Assembly (NCBI RefSeq): GCF_014237865.1
Contig: NZ_JACJUU010000001.1
Coordinates: forward strand, 310,001 to 374,000
Length of the DNA: 64,000 bases
Reading direction: 5' to 3'
Source: Pusillimonas minor
GTDB lineage: Bacteria > Pseudomonadota > Gammaproteobacteria > Burkholderiales > Burkholderiaceae_B
Positions 8,384 through 18,244 of the stretch are shown here, piece by piece. The translations under genes and the position numbers were made by a program. Under the pieces are notes generated by a model. That model saw nothing but the letters and a program-made list of their open reading frames with translations, did no database searches and was not told the origin of the DNA. Each line of letters starts with the position of its first letter. The first letter of the stretch is position 1.

Positions 8384-10141
8384 GTGGCCGCCCCTGAAAA
8401 TCGCTCCACGCCCGCGCGCCTGACTGCGCCGGCGACTGCGAAACTACCCCGCCTGTATTTGCTGGTCCTGTGCCTCGTCTACATTTTTGCGGGGCTGTAT
8501 TTCCGCGACCCCTGGAAAACCGACGATGTCGTCGGTCTGGCGACCATGATGTCGGCCCTGAACGAACCCGGCCTGGCGGCCTGGCTGCCCCAGGTGGGTA
8601 ACCTGGCCCACGCACAAGACGGCCCGCTCACCATGTGGGTCGGCGCTTTCTTCATCTGGGTCTTCAGCCCGCTGTTTGCCCTGTTTACTACACCGCTCGA
8701 CGCGGTCTTTGCCAGCTCCCGTCTACCCAATCTGCTGTGGTTTGGGCTCATGACGGGCTCGGTATGGTATGCCACGTACTTGCTGGGGCGCCGCCCCGAG
8801 CCCCAACCGCTGCCGCTGCCTTTCGGCGGCGAGCCTACCGTCAAGGCCTACGGGCGCATGATTGCCGACGCCGCCCTGCTGCTTATTCTGGCTACGGCGG
8901 GCATTATGTGGCGCATGCACGAAACCTCCGAAGTGCCGGCCATTATTGCGTTTCAGGCGCTGGCCTTTTATTCGGTTGTTCGCATGCTCGACCGCCCCAT
9001 GTCGGGCGCTGTTACGTTGGGGCTGGCGCTGGCCGGTGCGTTTCTTGCCCGTGGGTTCATCGGTGCACTGCCCATTGCCCTCGCTGTGCTGTGCGCTTTC
9101 GTTCCACAATCGGCGCTACGCAGCCAGCTGCGCTGGCTGGTTATCTCTTTCGCCCTGGCCATTGGTATTGCCCTCTTCTGGTACCTGCCGGCCAGCCATT
9201 TCAGCCCCTACTGGGTCGAGCACTGGTGGCTTTGGCACACTGACTCGTTCGGCCTGCCCAAACCGACACAGCTGCTGGATATTTTCCGGGACCTGCCCTG
9301 GTTCCTCTGGCCGACGTGGCCCTTTGCCATCATGGCGGTCTGGCAATGGCGATCCTGGCTGCGGTCTCCGCACATCTGGTTTCCACTCATGTTTGCGGTC
9401 TGGCCGCTGCTTACGCTAATGTTTCTGGCCGACCCCTTCGAACCCGAGTACAGCCTGATGGCCGTACCGTTTGCCGTTTTAGCGGCGTTTGCACTGCCCA
9501 CCCTGCGCCGGGGTGCCGTCAACTCGCTCGACTGGTTTGCTGTTATGTGTTTTTCACTGACGGCAGCAACCGTCTGGCTGGGCTGGGTGGCGCTGCACGC
9601 GGGTTGGCCCGAGCAAATTTCCAATAACATTGCGCGGCAAACGCAAGGTTACGAAGCCCACATTTCTATTCCGGCGCTATTCGTTGCCCTGGCGGGCACG
9701 CTGGCCTGGGTGGCGCTGGTACGCTGGCGCCTGAAGCACCGTCCGGCCGCGCTGTGGCGCGGTACAGTACTGTCGGCCGGCGGTATTGTCACTACCTGGC
9801 TGCTGCTTGTTACCCTCTGGATGCCGGCCCTCGACTTTGTTCGCAGTTACCGAAGCGTATCGGCCGACCTTGCGCAAGCCATCAACCGGCAAGTAGGCCC
9901 CAACGAATGCGTACGCCCGCTGGGCCTGGGCCTGGGCCAACGCGCTGCATTCTATGTCTTCAACGGGCTCACGTTCGGCCCGTCGGGCCAATGCCCGGTT
10001 GTGCTGGTGCAAACCAGCCCTCAGGCCCTCGACGAAGGCTATACCCCCCTGCCCGGTCAGTCCACACAACTGATCTGGCAAGGCAAACGCCCGGCCGAGC
10101 GTAAAGAAAACTTTTTGCTCTTGCGTATTTTGCCGCAATGA
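8384..10141 (+). CDS. ArnT/PMT-like membrane glycosyltransferase
   Basis: This 585-residue polytopic inner-membrane protein has at least ten hydrophobic segments and resembles GT-C glycosyltransferases of the ArnT/PMT_2 type, which move sugars from undecaprenyl-phosphate carriers to periplasmic acceptors. The first periplasmic loop after TM1 carries the acidic pair typical of the fold, in FRDPWKTDDVV (about 45-55). Donor and acceptor (lipid A, glycan or protein) cannot be predicted. Translation appears to start at a GTG (8384). The stop overlaps the next gene's start as ATGA, so it is coupled to the MATE exporter. Confidence 0.75.
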   Translation: MAAPENRSTPARLTAPATAKLPRLYLLVLCLVYIFAGLYFRDPWKTDDVVGLATMMSALNEPGLAAWLPQVGNLAHAQDGPLTMWVGAFFIWVFSPLFALFTTPLDAVFASSRLPNLLWFGLMTGSVWYATYLLGRRPEPQPLPLPFGGEPTVKAYGRMIADAALLLILATAGIMWRMHETSEVPAIIAFQALAFYSVVRMLDRPMSGAVTLGLALAGAFLARGFIGALPIALAVLCAFVPQSALRSQLRWLVISFALAIGIALFWYLPASHFSPYWVEHWWLWHTDSFGLPKPTQLLDIFRDLPWFLWPTWPFAIMAVWQWRSWLRSPHIWFPLMFAVWPLLTLMFLADPFEPEYSLMAVPFAVLAAFALPTLRRGAVNSLDWFAVMCFSLTAATVWLGWVALHAGWPEQISNNIARQTQGYEAHISIPALFVALAGTLAWVALVRWRLKHRPAALWRGTVLSAGGIVTTWLLLVTLWMPALDFVRSYRSVSADLAQAINRQVGPNECVRPLGLGLGQRAAFYVFNGLTFGPSGQCPVVLVQTSPQALDEGYTPLPGQSTQLIWQGKRPAERKENFLLLRILPQ

Positions 10142-11556
10142 ACACCCGCGCCGCCCCAAACCCAACGCTGGGGCACTACTTTAAAGAAACCATACGCCAA
10201 GCCTGGCCCGTGCTGGTCAGCGCCTGGGCCAGTATGGCTTTTGCCGTGGTCGACACCACCATGGCCGGTCACAGCAGTGCGGCCGACCTTCAAGCCATGG
10301 CTTTGTCGGTGTCAATATATCTGACGGTATTCGTCGGCCTGATGGGTGTTGTGCATGCCCTTATCCCCATTATTGGCCAGCATTATGGCGCCAGGCGCCT
10401 TGAAAGCGCCGGAAAAGCCTGGGGTCAAGGCGTATGGCTGGCCCTGGGGCTATCGGCCTGCGGTGCCGTCACTTTGTTGTTCCCCGACGTCTGGCTCATG
10501 TTTTCGGGCGACATCGACCCGGTCGTCATGAGAAAAATCAGTAACTACCTGCTGGCGCTTATTGTGGCCATGCCGGCCGCGCTGGTTTTCCGCACGATCT
10601 ATTGCCTGGGGACAGCCGCCTCCCGCCCGAAGGTCGTCATGGCCATCAATCTGTTAAGCATCCCGTTTAAGGTGCTGTTTAACTGGGTCTTTATTTTCGG
10701 GCAATTCGGCGTGCCGGCCATGGGCGCAGCCGGCGCCGGGCTGTCTACCGCCGTGGTCAGCTGGCTGATGCTGGGCATGGGTCTGTGGGTAATAAAACAC
10801 GATACATTCTTTAAACAGTTCCAGTTGCGACTTGGGCGCATCGACTGGGCCGCACAAAAAGAACTGCTTCGACTGGGCCTGCCCATGGGCGGTTCGTACC
10901 TGATCGAAGTGTGCGCCTTTACCTTTATGGCGCTTATGGTGGCCCGCGAAGGGATGTTCGTGACCGGCAGCCACCAGATCATGGCCAACCTGGCGGCCCT
11001 GTGCTACATGATGCCCATGGCCATCGGGATAGCCTCGGCGTCGCTGACCGCCCAGGCCATTGGCGCCGAAGACCCGGCGCGGGCAAAGTTGACCGGGCAG
11101 GCCGGCTTTTTGTTAGTGCTGGCGGGCGCGGCACTGACCGCCACGCTGCTGCTGGTCTTCAAGCCGCAAATTATTGCGCTGTATACCAGCGACGCACAGG
11201 TTGGCGCCCTGGCCGCTCTGCTGCTGCAAATTTTGCCTTTTTTCCATTTGTGCGACGCCATGCAATGCATCAACACCTACCTGCTGCGGGCGTACAAGGT
11301 GGCGGTTATCCCGCTGATTATGCAAGTGTTTGCATTAACCGGGGTTGGCCTGGTGGGGGGCTGGGTATTGGGCTTTGGGCCTGCGGCCGGTGCCTTGCAG
11401 CCCGTTATTAATACGCTGATGCCTGGCGCCCCGACCGGCGCGGCCACGCTATGGCTCATGGCCGGGCTCGGGCTGGGCATGTCGGCCCTGTTGCTTCGCT
11501 TCTGGTACTGGCGCACCCTGGCCCAGTACCAGCGCGAAAAATCGGCCTATTTGTAA
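10138..11556 (+). CDS. MATE family multidrug/cation efflux protein
   Basis: This 472-residue protein has the twelve-helix, two-lobe layout of the MATE family, which exports cationic drugs by H+ or Na+ antiport. Family features include QAWPVLVSAWASMAFAVVDT in TM1, HALIPIIGQHYGA near 74-86 and repeated pseudo-symmetric halves (second copy near KELLRLGLPMGGSYLIE). It belongs to the NorM-like branch by general pattern; the substrate is unknown. Its ATG overlaps the previous stop by four bases. Its 3' end overlaps the convergent cfa gene by ten bases. Confidence 0.9.
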   Translation: MNTRAAPNPTLGHYFKETIRQAWPVLVSAWASMAFAVVDTTMAGHSSAADLQAMALSVSIYLTVFVGLMGVVHALIPIIGQHYGARRLESAGKAWGQGVWLALGLSACGAVTLLFPDVWLMFSGDIDPVVMRKISNYLLALIVAMPAALVFRTIYCLGTAASRPKVVMAINLLSIPFKVLFNWVFIFGQFGVPAMGAAGAGLSTAVVSWLMLGMGLWVIKHDTFFKQFQLRLGRIDWAAQKELLRLGLPMGGSYLIEVCAFTFMALMVAREGMFVTGSHQIMANLAALCYMMPMAIGIASASLTAQAIGAEDPARAKLTGQAGFLLVLAGAALTATLLLVFKPQIIALYTSDAQVGALAALLLQILPFFHLCDAMQCINTYLLRAYKVAVIPLIMQVFALTGVGLVGGWVLGFGPAAGALQPVINTLMPGAPTGAATLWLMAGLGLGMSALLLRFWYWRTLAQYQREKSAYL

Positions 11557-12803
11557 ATGTAGTCGCGACGCCACGGGAAGGTCAGGTCGGCAGGGTTGTC
11601 GAGCTCGTCTTGCCGGCCGGTAGCCTTGTGCTGAAACAACACCTGATGCAACGCGATCCAGCCCTGCTCGAACCCCAACGCACAACCCGCCAGGTAAATA
11701 CGGTAAGCACGCAACGATTTATCGCCCTGCAAGCCCGGTTTCAGGGTGGCGCGTGCAGCATCAAGCTGAGACTCGAGCGAATCGCTCCAGGCCCATAAGG
11801 TACGCGCATAATGCGGGCGCAGGTTTTCGACGTCGACATCTTCAAGGCCGGCGATGGCCGCTTTGGCCAGCTCGTTGCTGATATGGGTAAGCTCGCCCCC
11901 CGGAAAAATGTACTTTTCGATGAACTGCCCCATGCCCGCGCCCACCTCGGCGTTGTAAACACCGCCGGCAGTAATGGCATGATTCATGATCAGGCCACCG
12001 GGTTTAAGCAAGCGGCGCAACTTCGAAAAATACCCTTCAAGCTGGGCCCGCCCAACGTGCTCAAACATACCCACAGAAGCGATTTTGTCGTAGGGCACCG
12101 ACTCGTCAAGGTGACGGTAATCGAGCAGTTCCATGCGGACACGGCCGCGTAACCCCTTTTCGTCGATCAGGCGGTTAACGTGGGCGTGCTGGTTTTTGGA
12201 CAGCGTAATGCCGGTAGCATCGACGCCGTAATTTTCGGCGGCCCACAGCAAAAGCCCGCCCCACCCCGCGCCAATATCAATAAAACGCTCGCCACTGTTC
12301 AGCCGCAGTTTCCGGCAGATGTGATCGAGCTTGGCCTCTTGGGCCTGAGCAAGCGTCATGTCCGGCGTGCGATAGTAGGCGCAAGAATAGACCCGACGCG
12401 GGTCTAGCCATAGCGAGTAGAACTCATCGGACAAATCGTAGTGAAATTGAATCTGGCGGGCATCGCGCGCGGTAGAGTGCCGGTAAATGGACACCAGGTG
12501 CCGAGCCAGGCCGGTGAACCAGTTGCCCCGCGCGGCATCAATCGGTGATTCGTTCAAGATAGCGGCAGCAACATTCATCAGGTCGCGCATCGAGCCCTCA
12601 ACCTCAAAGCGCCCCTCGACATAGTCTTCGCCCAGGTTGCCTGCCTGCCCGGTTGCAAAGTTGACCAACGTAGCCCGATCGTTCACTTTCATACGTAACC
12701 GGGCGTTGGCGTCGCCTATCTTCCCCCCGTCGGGCAATTGCATTTGCACCGACACTGGCAGTGCTGCCAGCTTTTTTTCTACCATGGACAATACCGAACT
12801 CAC
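11547..12803 (-). CDS. cfa: Cyclopropane-fatty-acyl-phospholipid synthase
   Basis: This 418-residue cytosolic enzyme is a SAM-dependent methyltransferase that adds a methylene bridge to cis double bonds of membrane phospholipid acyl chains, usually on entry to stationary phase or under acid stress. The SAM motif FIDIGAGWGG lies at 174-183. The active-site HYDLSDEFY is at 121-129, and C141 together with the FEHVGR segment (E248, H249) matches the bicarbonate-binding region of E. coli Cfa. The C-terminal domain is complete. It is divergently oriented to the Bcr/CflA exporter and convergent with the MATE gene. Confidence 0.96.
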   Translation of the reverse strand: MSSVLSMVEKKLAALPVSVQMQLPDGGKIGDANARLRMKVNDRATLVNFATGQAGNLGEDYVEGRFEVEGSMRDLMNVAAAILNESPIDAARGNWFTGLARHLVSIYRHSTARDARQIQFHYDLSDEFYSLWLDPRRVYSCAYYRTPDMTLAQAQEAKLDHICRKLRLNSGERFIDIGAGWGGLLLWAAENYGVDATGITLSKNQHAHVNRLIDEKGLRGRVRMELLDYRHLDESVPYDKIASVGMFEHVGRAQLEGYFSKLRRLLKPGGLIMNHAITAGGVYNAEVGAGMGQFIEKYIFPGGELTHISNELAKAAIAGLEDVDVENLRPHYARTLWAWSDSLESQLDAARATLKPGLQGDKSLRAYRIYLAGCALGFEQGWIALHQVLFQHKATGRQDELDNPADLTFPWRRDYIYK

Positions 12804-12955
12804 ACTTCACTCCCTATGTTTAAAAACTTCTTGAACATCTCTCGTGGTGTCGTGATGCCGATGACACATTTTTATTTGTCCGCCAATTTATCATCAAAAG
12901 ATGCAAATCGGGGCAGATCGACCTTTTGACGGTCAGCATGCTAATTAAATGCTAT

Positions 12956-12986
12956 TTGCATTACCATAGCAATAATCCGATACACT
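12956..12986 (+). promoter_or_regulatory. Weak candidate promoter for the Bcr/CflA exporter
   Basis: The 221-base divergent region between cfa and the exporter is AT-rich. TTGCAT (12956-12961) and TACACT (12981-12986) stand 19 bases apart, longer than the preferred 17. No clear operator was found in this interval. Confidence 0.3.
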
Positions 12987-13024
12987 GTCGCTTCCGACCC
13001 GTCGGGCCACTTCTACGCAGTTGC

Positions 13025-14215
13025 ATGTCCACACCCAAAACTTCTTTTATCCCCGGCTGGCTGCTGCTCATGGGCGCGCTGTCGGCGCTTGGCCCCCTGG
13101 CCATCGATCTCTACCTGCCTTCATTTCCGTTTATTGCCGAAGGCTTGGCCACCTCGCAAGGCAATGTCGAACGCACCCTGGCCAGTTATTTGTTTGGCCT
13201 GTCGCTGGCGCAGCTGGCTTATGGGCCGCTGGCCGACCGCTTTGGCCGACGACCTCCGCTGATTTTCGGGCTGATTCTATTTACGGTGGCATCCATTACC
13301 TGCGCGCTTACCAGCGATATCGAACACCTGACGGCGTGGCGCGTGGTTCAAGCCTTTGGCGGCGCCGCCGGGATGGTGATTCCCCGCGCCGTCATCCGCG
13401 ACCAGATGGACACCCGCGAGGCCTCAAAAGCCCTGTCGCTGCTCATCCTCATCATGGGTGTTACGCCAATTCTCGGCCCCATTATCGGCGGGCAAATTCT
13501 GCCCTTTATCGGCTGGCGGGGTATTTTCGGGCTCATGGCCATCAGCGGCCTGATCCTGCTGTTTGCGTCATGGCGTCATATGCGCGAATCGCTCGTCCCC
13601 GAAAAGCGCATCCCCCTTAATGTCAAAACCATCGGGCGCAATTACTGGGGGTTGCTGGGCGACCGCCATTTCATTTTTTACGCGCTGGCGGGCAGCTTTG
13701 GCTCGGCAGGCCTGTTCACTTATATCTCTGGTGCGCCCCGGGTACTGATGGACGTCTATGACGTCGGCCCAAACTACTTCGGCATCTTGTTCGGCATCAA
13801 TGCCGCCGCTTTGATAACGATGTCGCAGCTCAGCGCGCGCCTGCTCAACAGGCACTCGCCCGACAAGCTTTTGCGGGTTGCCCAAAGGGCCATTGTGGTT
13901 ATCTCGCTTACCGGGGTCGTGCTAACCCTGGCCGGCGTCCTGAACCTGACGCTGTTCATGATTTGCCTGGTCGGGTTTATGGCTGGCCAGGGGTTTATTT
14001 TGCCCAATTCGGCGGCCATGGCCCTTAACAAACAGGGCCGTCGCCTGGGGGTGGCCTCGGCCCTTATGGGCACACTGCAAATGCTTTGCGGTACACTGGC
14101 CGGCCTTGCCGTCAGTGCGTGGCAGTCTGAAACTGCCCTGCCCATGACGGGCCTGCTTGCTGTGTGCGCCGTACTATCGTGGCTTTTCGGACGCATCGCA
14201 ATGACGAAAGCTTGA
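13025..14215 (+). CDS. Bcr/CflA family drug efflux MFS transporter
   Basis: This 396-residue major facilitator protein has twelve predicted helices. The N-terminal signature LGPLAIDLYLPSFPFIAEGL near 22-41 and the loop 2-3 motif LADRFGRRPPLIFG are characteristic of DHA1-type Bcr/CflA exporters (bicyclomycin, chloramphenicol and others). The frame is open further upstream, to 12926, but the extra residues lack the family pattern, so the ATG at 13025 is preferred. It stands alone, with the rpmB promoter overlapping its stop codon. The substrate is not predictable. Confidence 0.9.
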   Translation: MSTPKTSFIPGWLLLMGALSALGPLAIDLYLPSFPFIAEGLATSQGNVERTLASYLFGLSLAQLAYGPLADRFGRRPPLIFGLILFTVASITCALTSDIEHLTAWRVVQAFGGAAGMVIPRAVIRDQMDTREASKALSLLILIMGVTPILGPIIGGQILPFIGWRGIFGLMAISGLILLFASWRHMRESLVPEKRIPLNVKTIGRNYWGLLGDRHFIFYALAGSFGSAGLFTYISGAPRVLMDVYDVGPNYFGILFGINAAALITMSQLSARLLNRHSPDKLLRVAQRAIVVISLTGVVLTLAGVLNLTLFMICLVGFMAGQGFILPNSAAMALNKQGRRLGVASALMGTLQMLCGTLAGLAVSAWQSETALPMTGLLAVCAVLSWLFGRIAMTKA

Positions 14216-14241
14216 TTTAATTATGCTTTTCGTATTAGAAT
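14212..14241 (+). promoter_or_regulatory. Candidate promoter of rpmB-rpmG
   Basis: TTGATT (14212-14217) and TAGAAT (14236-14241) are spaced by 18 bases and lie about 75 bases before the rpmB start. The -35 box overlaps the stop region of the preceding exporter gene. Confidence 0.55.
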
Positions 14242-14317
14242 AGCTGGCTTACCGGGTAATTTATTGCTTATTACCATAACCGAATACCGCAGAATACAGT
14301 CTTAAGGGGCACACATT

Positions 14318-14554
14318 ATGGCACGCGTATGCCAAGTTACCGGCAAAGGCCCAATGGTGGGCAACAATGTTTCGCACGCAAACAACAAAACAAAGCGTCG
14401 CTTCTTACCCAACCTGCAATCGCGCCGTTTCTGGGTCGAAAGCGAAAACCGTTGGGTTCGCCTGCGTGTCAGCACCAACGCCCTGCGCACAATTGACAAA
14501 AACGGCATCGAATCCGTTCTGGCCGATCTGCGTGCTCGCGGCGAAGTCGCTTAA
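14318..14554 (+). CDS. rpmB: 50S ribosomal protein L28
   Basis: This 78-residue basic protein is L28, a late-assembly component of the large subunit. The family pattern is clear from [20 protein letters not shown] at the start, the KRRFLPNLQ segment and RTIDKNGIE near the C-terminus. Length equals that of E. coli L28. An AGGGG site precedes the ATG. It is followed after 31 bases by rpmG, the conserved pairing. Confidence 0.98.
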   Translation: MARVCQVTGKGPMVGNNVSHANNKTKRRFLPNLQSRRFWVESENRWVRLRVSTNALRTIDKNGIESVLADLRARGEVA

Positions 14555-14585
14555 TCAATAACGCTAGCGCTACAAGGAGCTCATC

Positions 14586-14753
14586 ATGGCAAAAGGTATC
14601 CGCGAGAAAATCAAACTCGAGTCCACCGCTGGCACGGGTCATTTCTACACGACCACCAAAAACAAGCGCAACATGCCCGAAAAGATGCTGATCAAAAAGT
14701 TTGATCCCGTCGCTCGCAAGCACGTTGACTACAAAGAAACCAAACTCAAGTAA
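14586..14753 (+). CDS. rpmG: 50S ribosomal protein L33
   Basis: This 55-residue reading frame starts [20 protein letters not shown] and ends KETKLK, the standard L33 sequence. L33 binds near the E site of the large subunit. The copy lacks cysteines, so it is the zinc-free form. The ribosome binding site AAGGAG lies eight bases before the ATG. It is co-transcribed with rpmB and followed by a strong terminator. Confidence 0.97.
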   Translation: MAKGIREKIKLESTAGTGHFYTTTKNKRNMPEKMLIKKFDPVARKHVDYKETKLK

Positions 14754-14769
14754 TTGGTTGCTTTGAAGT

Positions 14770-14799
14770 AAAAAAACCCTGCTACGGCGGGGTTTTTTT
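14770..14799 (+). terminator. Intrinsic terminator with UACG tetraloop after rpmG
   Basis: A 13-bp stem (A-rich outer part, then CCCTGC paired with GCGGGG including one T-G pair) closes on a TACG loop, the stable UNCG class, and ends in seven Ts. The symmetric A and T tracts suggest that it works in both directions. Confidence 0.9.
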
Positions 14800-14893
14800 A
14801 TGCCCGCCCCCTGGCCGGCGCCCGTACGGCACAGCCCGCGCGGGCGTCCTATAATGTATGGTTTGCATTTACCTTCTAAAAGAACACGACATC

Positions 14894-17551
14894 ATGCAGG
14901 AACGCTACAGCCCCAACGAAGTCGAAACCGCCGCCCAACACAACTGGCAATCGCACGACGCTTACCTCGTCTCCGAAAACGCCACCTTGCCCGACGGTTC
15001 GGCGAAACCCAAGTTTTATGCCTGCTCGATGCTGCCTTACCCCAGCGGCAAGCTGCACATGGGGCACGTTCGCAACTACACCATCAACGACATGATGGCG
15101 CGACAGTTGCGCATGCGGGGCTATAACGTCCTGATGCCCATGGGCTGGGACGCCTTTGGCATGCCGGCCGAGAACGCCGCCATGAAGTCCAAGGTACCGC
15201 CTGCAAAATGGACATACGACAACATTGCCTACATGAAGAAGCAAATGAAGGCGATGGGGCTGGCCATCGACTGGTCGCGCGAAATGTGCGCCTGCGACCC
15301 AAGCTACTACAAATGGAACCAGTGGCTCTTCCTGAAAATGCTCGAAAAAGGTATTGCCTATCGCAAGACCCAGGTCGTCAACTGGGACCCGGTCGACCAA
15401 ACCGTATTGGCCAACGAGCAAGTCATTGACGGTCGCGGCTGGCGTTCTGGCGCACCCATCGAAAAACGCGAAATCCCCGGGTACTATCTGCGCATCACCG
15501 ACTACGCCGACGAACTGCTCGACCAAGTCAAGAACGGCCTGCCCGGGTGGCCTGAACGCGTACGCCTGATGCAGGAAAACTGGATCGGCAAAAGTGAAGG
15601 CGTACGCTTCGCCTTCACGCACGACATCAAAGACACAAACGGCAGTCTGATTCAAGACGGCCGCATGTACGTCTTTACCACACGCGCCGACACCATCATG
15701 GGTGTCACTTTCTGTGCCGTTGCCCCCGAACACCCGTTGGCCACGCACGCCGCACAAAACAACGCTGCCCTGGCCGACTTCATCGAGGCCTGCAAGCTGG
15801 GCGGCACCACCGAGGCCGAAATGGCCACGCGCGAAAAAGAAGGCATGCCTACCGGCCTGACAGTGACCCATCCGCTCACCGGCAAGCCCGTCGAAGTCTG
15901 GGTGGGTAACTATGTGCTCATGAGCTATGGCGACGGCGCGGTCATGGGGGTCCCTGCCCACGACGAGCGCGACTTTGCCTTCGCCAAAAAATACAATCTG
16001 CCTATTCTCGACGTCATCGCCGTCGACGGCAAAGCCTATTCAACCGATGCCTGGCAAGAATGGTATGGCGACAAGCAGCAAGGCCACACCATCAATTCGG
16101 GCAAGTACAACGGCCTGCCCCACGCAGATGCGGTAAACGCCGTGGCCGCCGACCTGGTCGCCAAAGGCCTGGGCGAAAAACAAACCACCTGGCGCCTGCG
16201 CGACTGGGGCATTTCGCGCCAGCGCTACTGGGGTACGCCCATCCCCATCATTCACTGCGCAAGCTGTGGTCCGGTACCCGTCCCCGAAAAAGACCTGCCC
16301 GTCGTCTTGCCCGAAGACCTTATCCCCGACGGTACCGGCAATCCGCTGGCCAAAAACGAAGCCTTCCTGGCCTGCAAATGCCCCAAGTGCGGGGCTGACG
16401 CCCGTCGCGAAACCGACACCATGGACACCTTCGTCGACTCTTCCTGGTATTTCATGCGCTATACCTCGCCCGGCAACGACCTGGCCATGGTCGACCAGCG
16501 CAACGACTACTGGATGCCGATGGACCAATACATTGGCGGCATCGAACACGCCGTGCTGCACTTGCTGTACGCCCGCTTCTGGACGCGTGTCATGCGCGAC
16601 CTGGGCCTGGTCAAGTTCGACGAACCGTTCACCCGGCTGTTGTGCCAGGGTATGGTGCTCAACCACATCTATTCGCGCAAAAACGCCCAGGGCGGTATCG
16701 AATACTTCTGGCCCGAAGAGGTCGAAAACCAGTACGACGCCAAGGGCGCCATTATTGGTGCAACCCTTAAAACCGACGGCTCGCCGGTAGATTACGGCGG
16801 CATCGGCACAATGTCCAAGTCCAAAAACAACGGTGTCGATCCGCAATCCCTCATCGACACCATGGGTGCCGACACGGCACGTCTGTTTGTCATGTTTGCC
16901 AGCCCACCCGAGCAAACACTCGAGTGGTCCGATACCGGCGTAGACGGCGCGCACCGCTTCTTGCGCCGCCTCTGGACATACGCCAATGGCCATCAGGCTG
17001 CCGTTGCCGCCGCTTTGGGTACAACCCCTGCCTGGCAAGACGCCGACGAGGCCAGCAAAACCCTGCGCCGCGAAATTTACGGGTTGCTAAAACAAGCCGA
17101 CTACGACTACCAGCGCATTCAGTACAACACCGTGGTCTCGGCATGCATGAAAATGCTCAACACCCTCGAGTCGGCCCAACTGCCCAACACCCTTGTGGCC
17201 CAACAGGCCATTACCGATACGCTCGGCGTGTTGTTGCGGGTGCTTTACCCGGTTGTGCCGCACATTACCTGGAAGCTCTGGGAAGACCTGGGCTACAGCA
17301 AAACCTACGGCGATTTGCTCGACGCCCCCTGGCCGGAAGTCGACGAGGCGGCGCTGGTGGCCGACGAAATCGAACTGATGCTGCAGGTTAATGGCAAGCT
17401 GCGCGGCAGCCTGAAAGTGCCCAACGGCGCATCTAAGGCCGACATCGAAGCTCAGGCCGGCGCGCACGAAGCCGTCGGCAAGTTCCTCGAGGGCCGGCCG
17501 GTCAAGCGCATCATTGTGGTGCCCGGTAAACTCGTCAATATTGTTGGATAA
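14894..17551 (+). CDS. leuS: Leucyl-tRNA synthetase
   Basis: This 885-residue class I aminoacyl-tRNA synthetase charges tRNA-Leu. HMGH (55-58 in [11 protein letters not shown]) and MSKSK (640-644) form the ATP site. Between them lies the CP1 editing domain, with the threonine-rich [13 protein letters not shown] near 258-270 and the [12 protein letters not shown] segment. A CxxC...CxxC zinc-like segment (CASCGP ... CKCPKC) lies near 455-500. The anticodon-binding and C-terminal domains are complete. The frame extends a few codons upstream, but the ATG at 14894, after CGACATC, matches family starts. It heads the leuS-lptE-holA-proA unit. Confidence 0.98.
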   Translation: MQERYSPNEVETAAQHNWQSHDAYLVSENATLPDGSAKPKFYACSMLPYPSGKLHMGHVRNYTINDMMARQLRMRGYNVLMPMGWDAFGMPAENAAMKSKVPPAKWTYDNIAYMKKQMKAMGLAIDWSREMCACDPSYYKWNQWLFLKMLEKGIAYRKTQVVNWDPVDQTVLANEQVIDGRGWRSGAPIEKREIPGYYLRITDYADELLDQVKNGLPGWPERVRLMQENWIGKSEGVRFAFTHDIKDTNGSLIQDGRMYVFTTRADTIMGVTFCAVAPEHPLATHAAQNNAALADFIEACKLGGTTEAEMATREKEGMPTGLTVTHPLTGKPVEVWVGNYVLMSYGDGAVMGVPAHDERDFAFAKKYNLPILDVIAVDGKAYSTDAWQEWYGDKQQGHTINSGKYNGLPHADAVNAVAADLVAKGLGEKQTTWRLRDWGISRQRYWGTPIPIIHCASCGPVPVPEKDLPVVLPEDLIPDGTGNPLAKNEAFLACKCPKCGADARRETDTMDTFVDSSWYFMRYTSPGNDLAMVDQRNDYWMPMDQYIGGIEHAVLHLLYARFWTRVMRDLGLVKFDEPFTRLLCQGMVLNHIYSRKNAQGGIEYFWPEEVENQYDAKGAIIGATLKTDGSPVDYGGIGTMSKSKNNGVDPQSLIDTMGADTARLFVMFASPPEQTLEWSDTGVDGAHRFLRRLWTYANGHQAAVAAALGTTPAWQDADEASKTLRREIYGLLKQADYDYQRIQYNTVVSACMKMLNTLESAQLPNTLVAQQAITDTLGVLLRVLYPVVPHITWKLWEDLGYSKTYGDLLDAPWPEVDEAALVADEIELMLQVNGKLRGSLKVPNGASKADIEAQAGAHEAVGKFLEGRPVKRIIVVPGKLVNIVG

Positions 17552-17559
17552 CGCCACTC

Positions 17560-18234
17560 ATGCAAAGCCTCCTCACTCCATCAGGCCTGTCGGGCCGCTT
17601 TTCAACCGGTTTGCGCCTGCTCGCCTGTGTGGGGCTGGTGGCATTGCTCACAGCCTGCGGTTTTCGTCTTAAAGGGCAAACGCCGTTGCCCTTTAATACG
17701 CTGTACACCAACATTGCCGAAAACTCCGCTTTTGGCGCACAGCTGCGCCGCTCCGTCATGGCCTCGTCGCCCGAAACCCGCTTCACCAACGACGTAACAC
17801 AGGCCCAGGCACGGCTTACCGAACTCTCCAACACGCAAACCCTCGAAGAGGTGTCCATCAGTGTTCAGGGGCAAGTCGAAGAGTACGAACTGCGCATCGA
17901 GTTTGTCTTTCAGCTGACCGACAATCAAGGGCACGTTATTTTGCCGCCAACCACACTGGTCGCCACCCGCGAAATTCCATACGACTCGGGGGCCTTGCAA
18001 GCCAAGCAGGGCGAGATCGGCGCGCTGTACATCGAAATGCAGCAAAGTCTGGTCGACCGCATCGTGCGTCGCATGACGGCGCCCGAAGTGCGCGCGGCCT
18101 TCGAAAACCCCGAAGACCTGCCGGTCGACGAAAGCGCGACCAAAGTCCCCGAGCAGCCGCAAATGGGCTCTGGAGGCGCCGCACCTTCTATTTTGCGGAT
18201 GCCCAACACGAATCCGTCCGGGGCGTTTTACTAA
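17560..18234 (+). CDS. lptE: LPS-assembly lipoprotein LptE
   Basis: This 224-residue outer-membrane lipoprotein plugs the LptD barrel and helps insert LPS in the outer leaflet. The signal peptide ends in lipobox LLTAC with C33 as the lipidated cysteine, followed by GFRLKGQ, the usual mature start (G-F-x-L-x-G). The C-terminal 40 residues are Pro/Ser/Gly-rich and probably disordered. It starts eight bases after leuS and is followed ten bases later by holA, the standard arrangement. Confidence 0.95.
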   Translation: MQSLLTPSGLSGRFSTGLRLLACVGLVALLTACGFRLKGQTPLPFNTLYTNIAENSAFGAQLRRSVMASSPETRFTNDVTQAQARLTELSNTQTLEEVSISVQGQVEEYELRIEFVFQLTDNQGHVILPPTTLVATREIPYDSGALQAKQGEIGALYIEMQQSLVDRIVRRMTAPEVRAAFENPEDLPVDESATKVPEQPQMGSGGAAPSILRMPNTNPSGAFY

Positions 18235-18244
18235 ACGCAGCATC

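Noticed and set aside
14876-15961. Long open frame of 361 codons antisense to leuS
   Set aside because: It is a GC-rich antisense shadow with no family pattern and no ribosome binding site; leuS is unambiguous.
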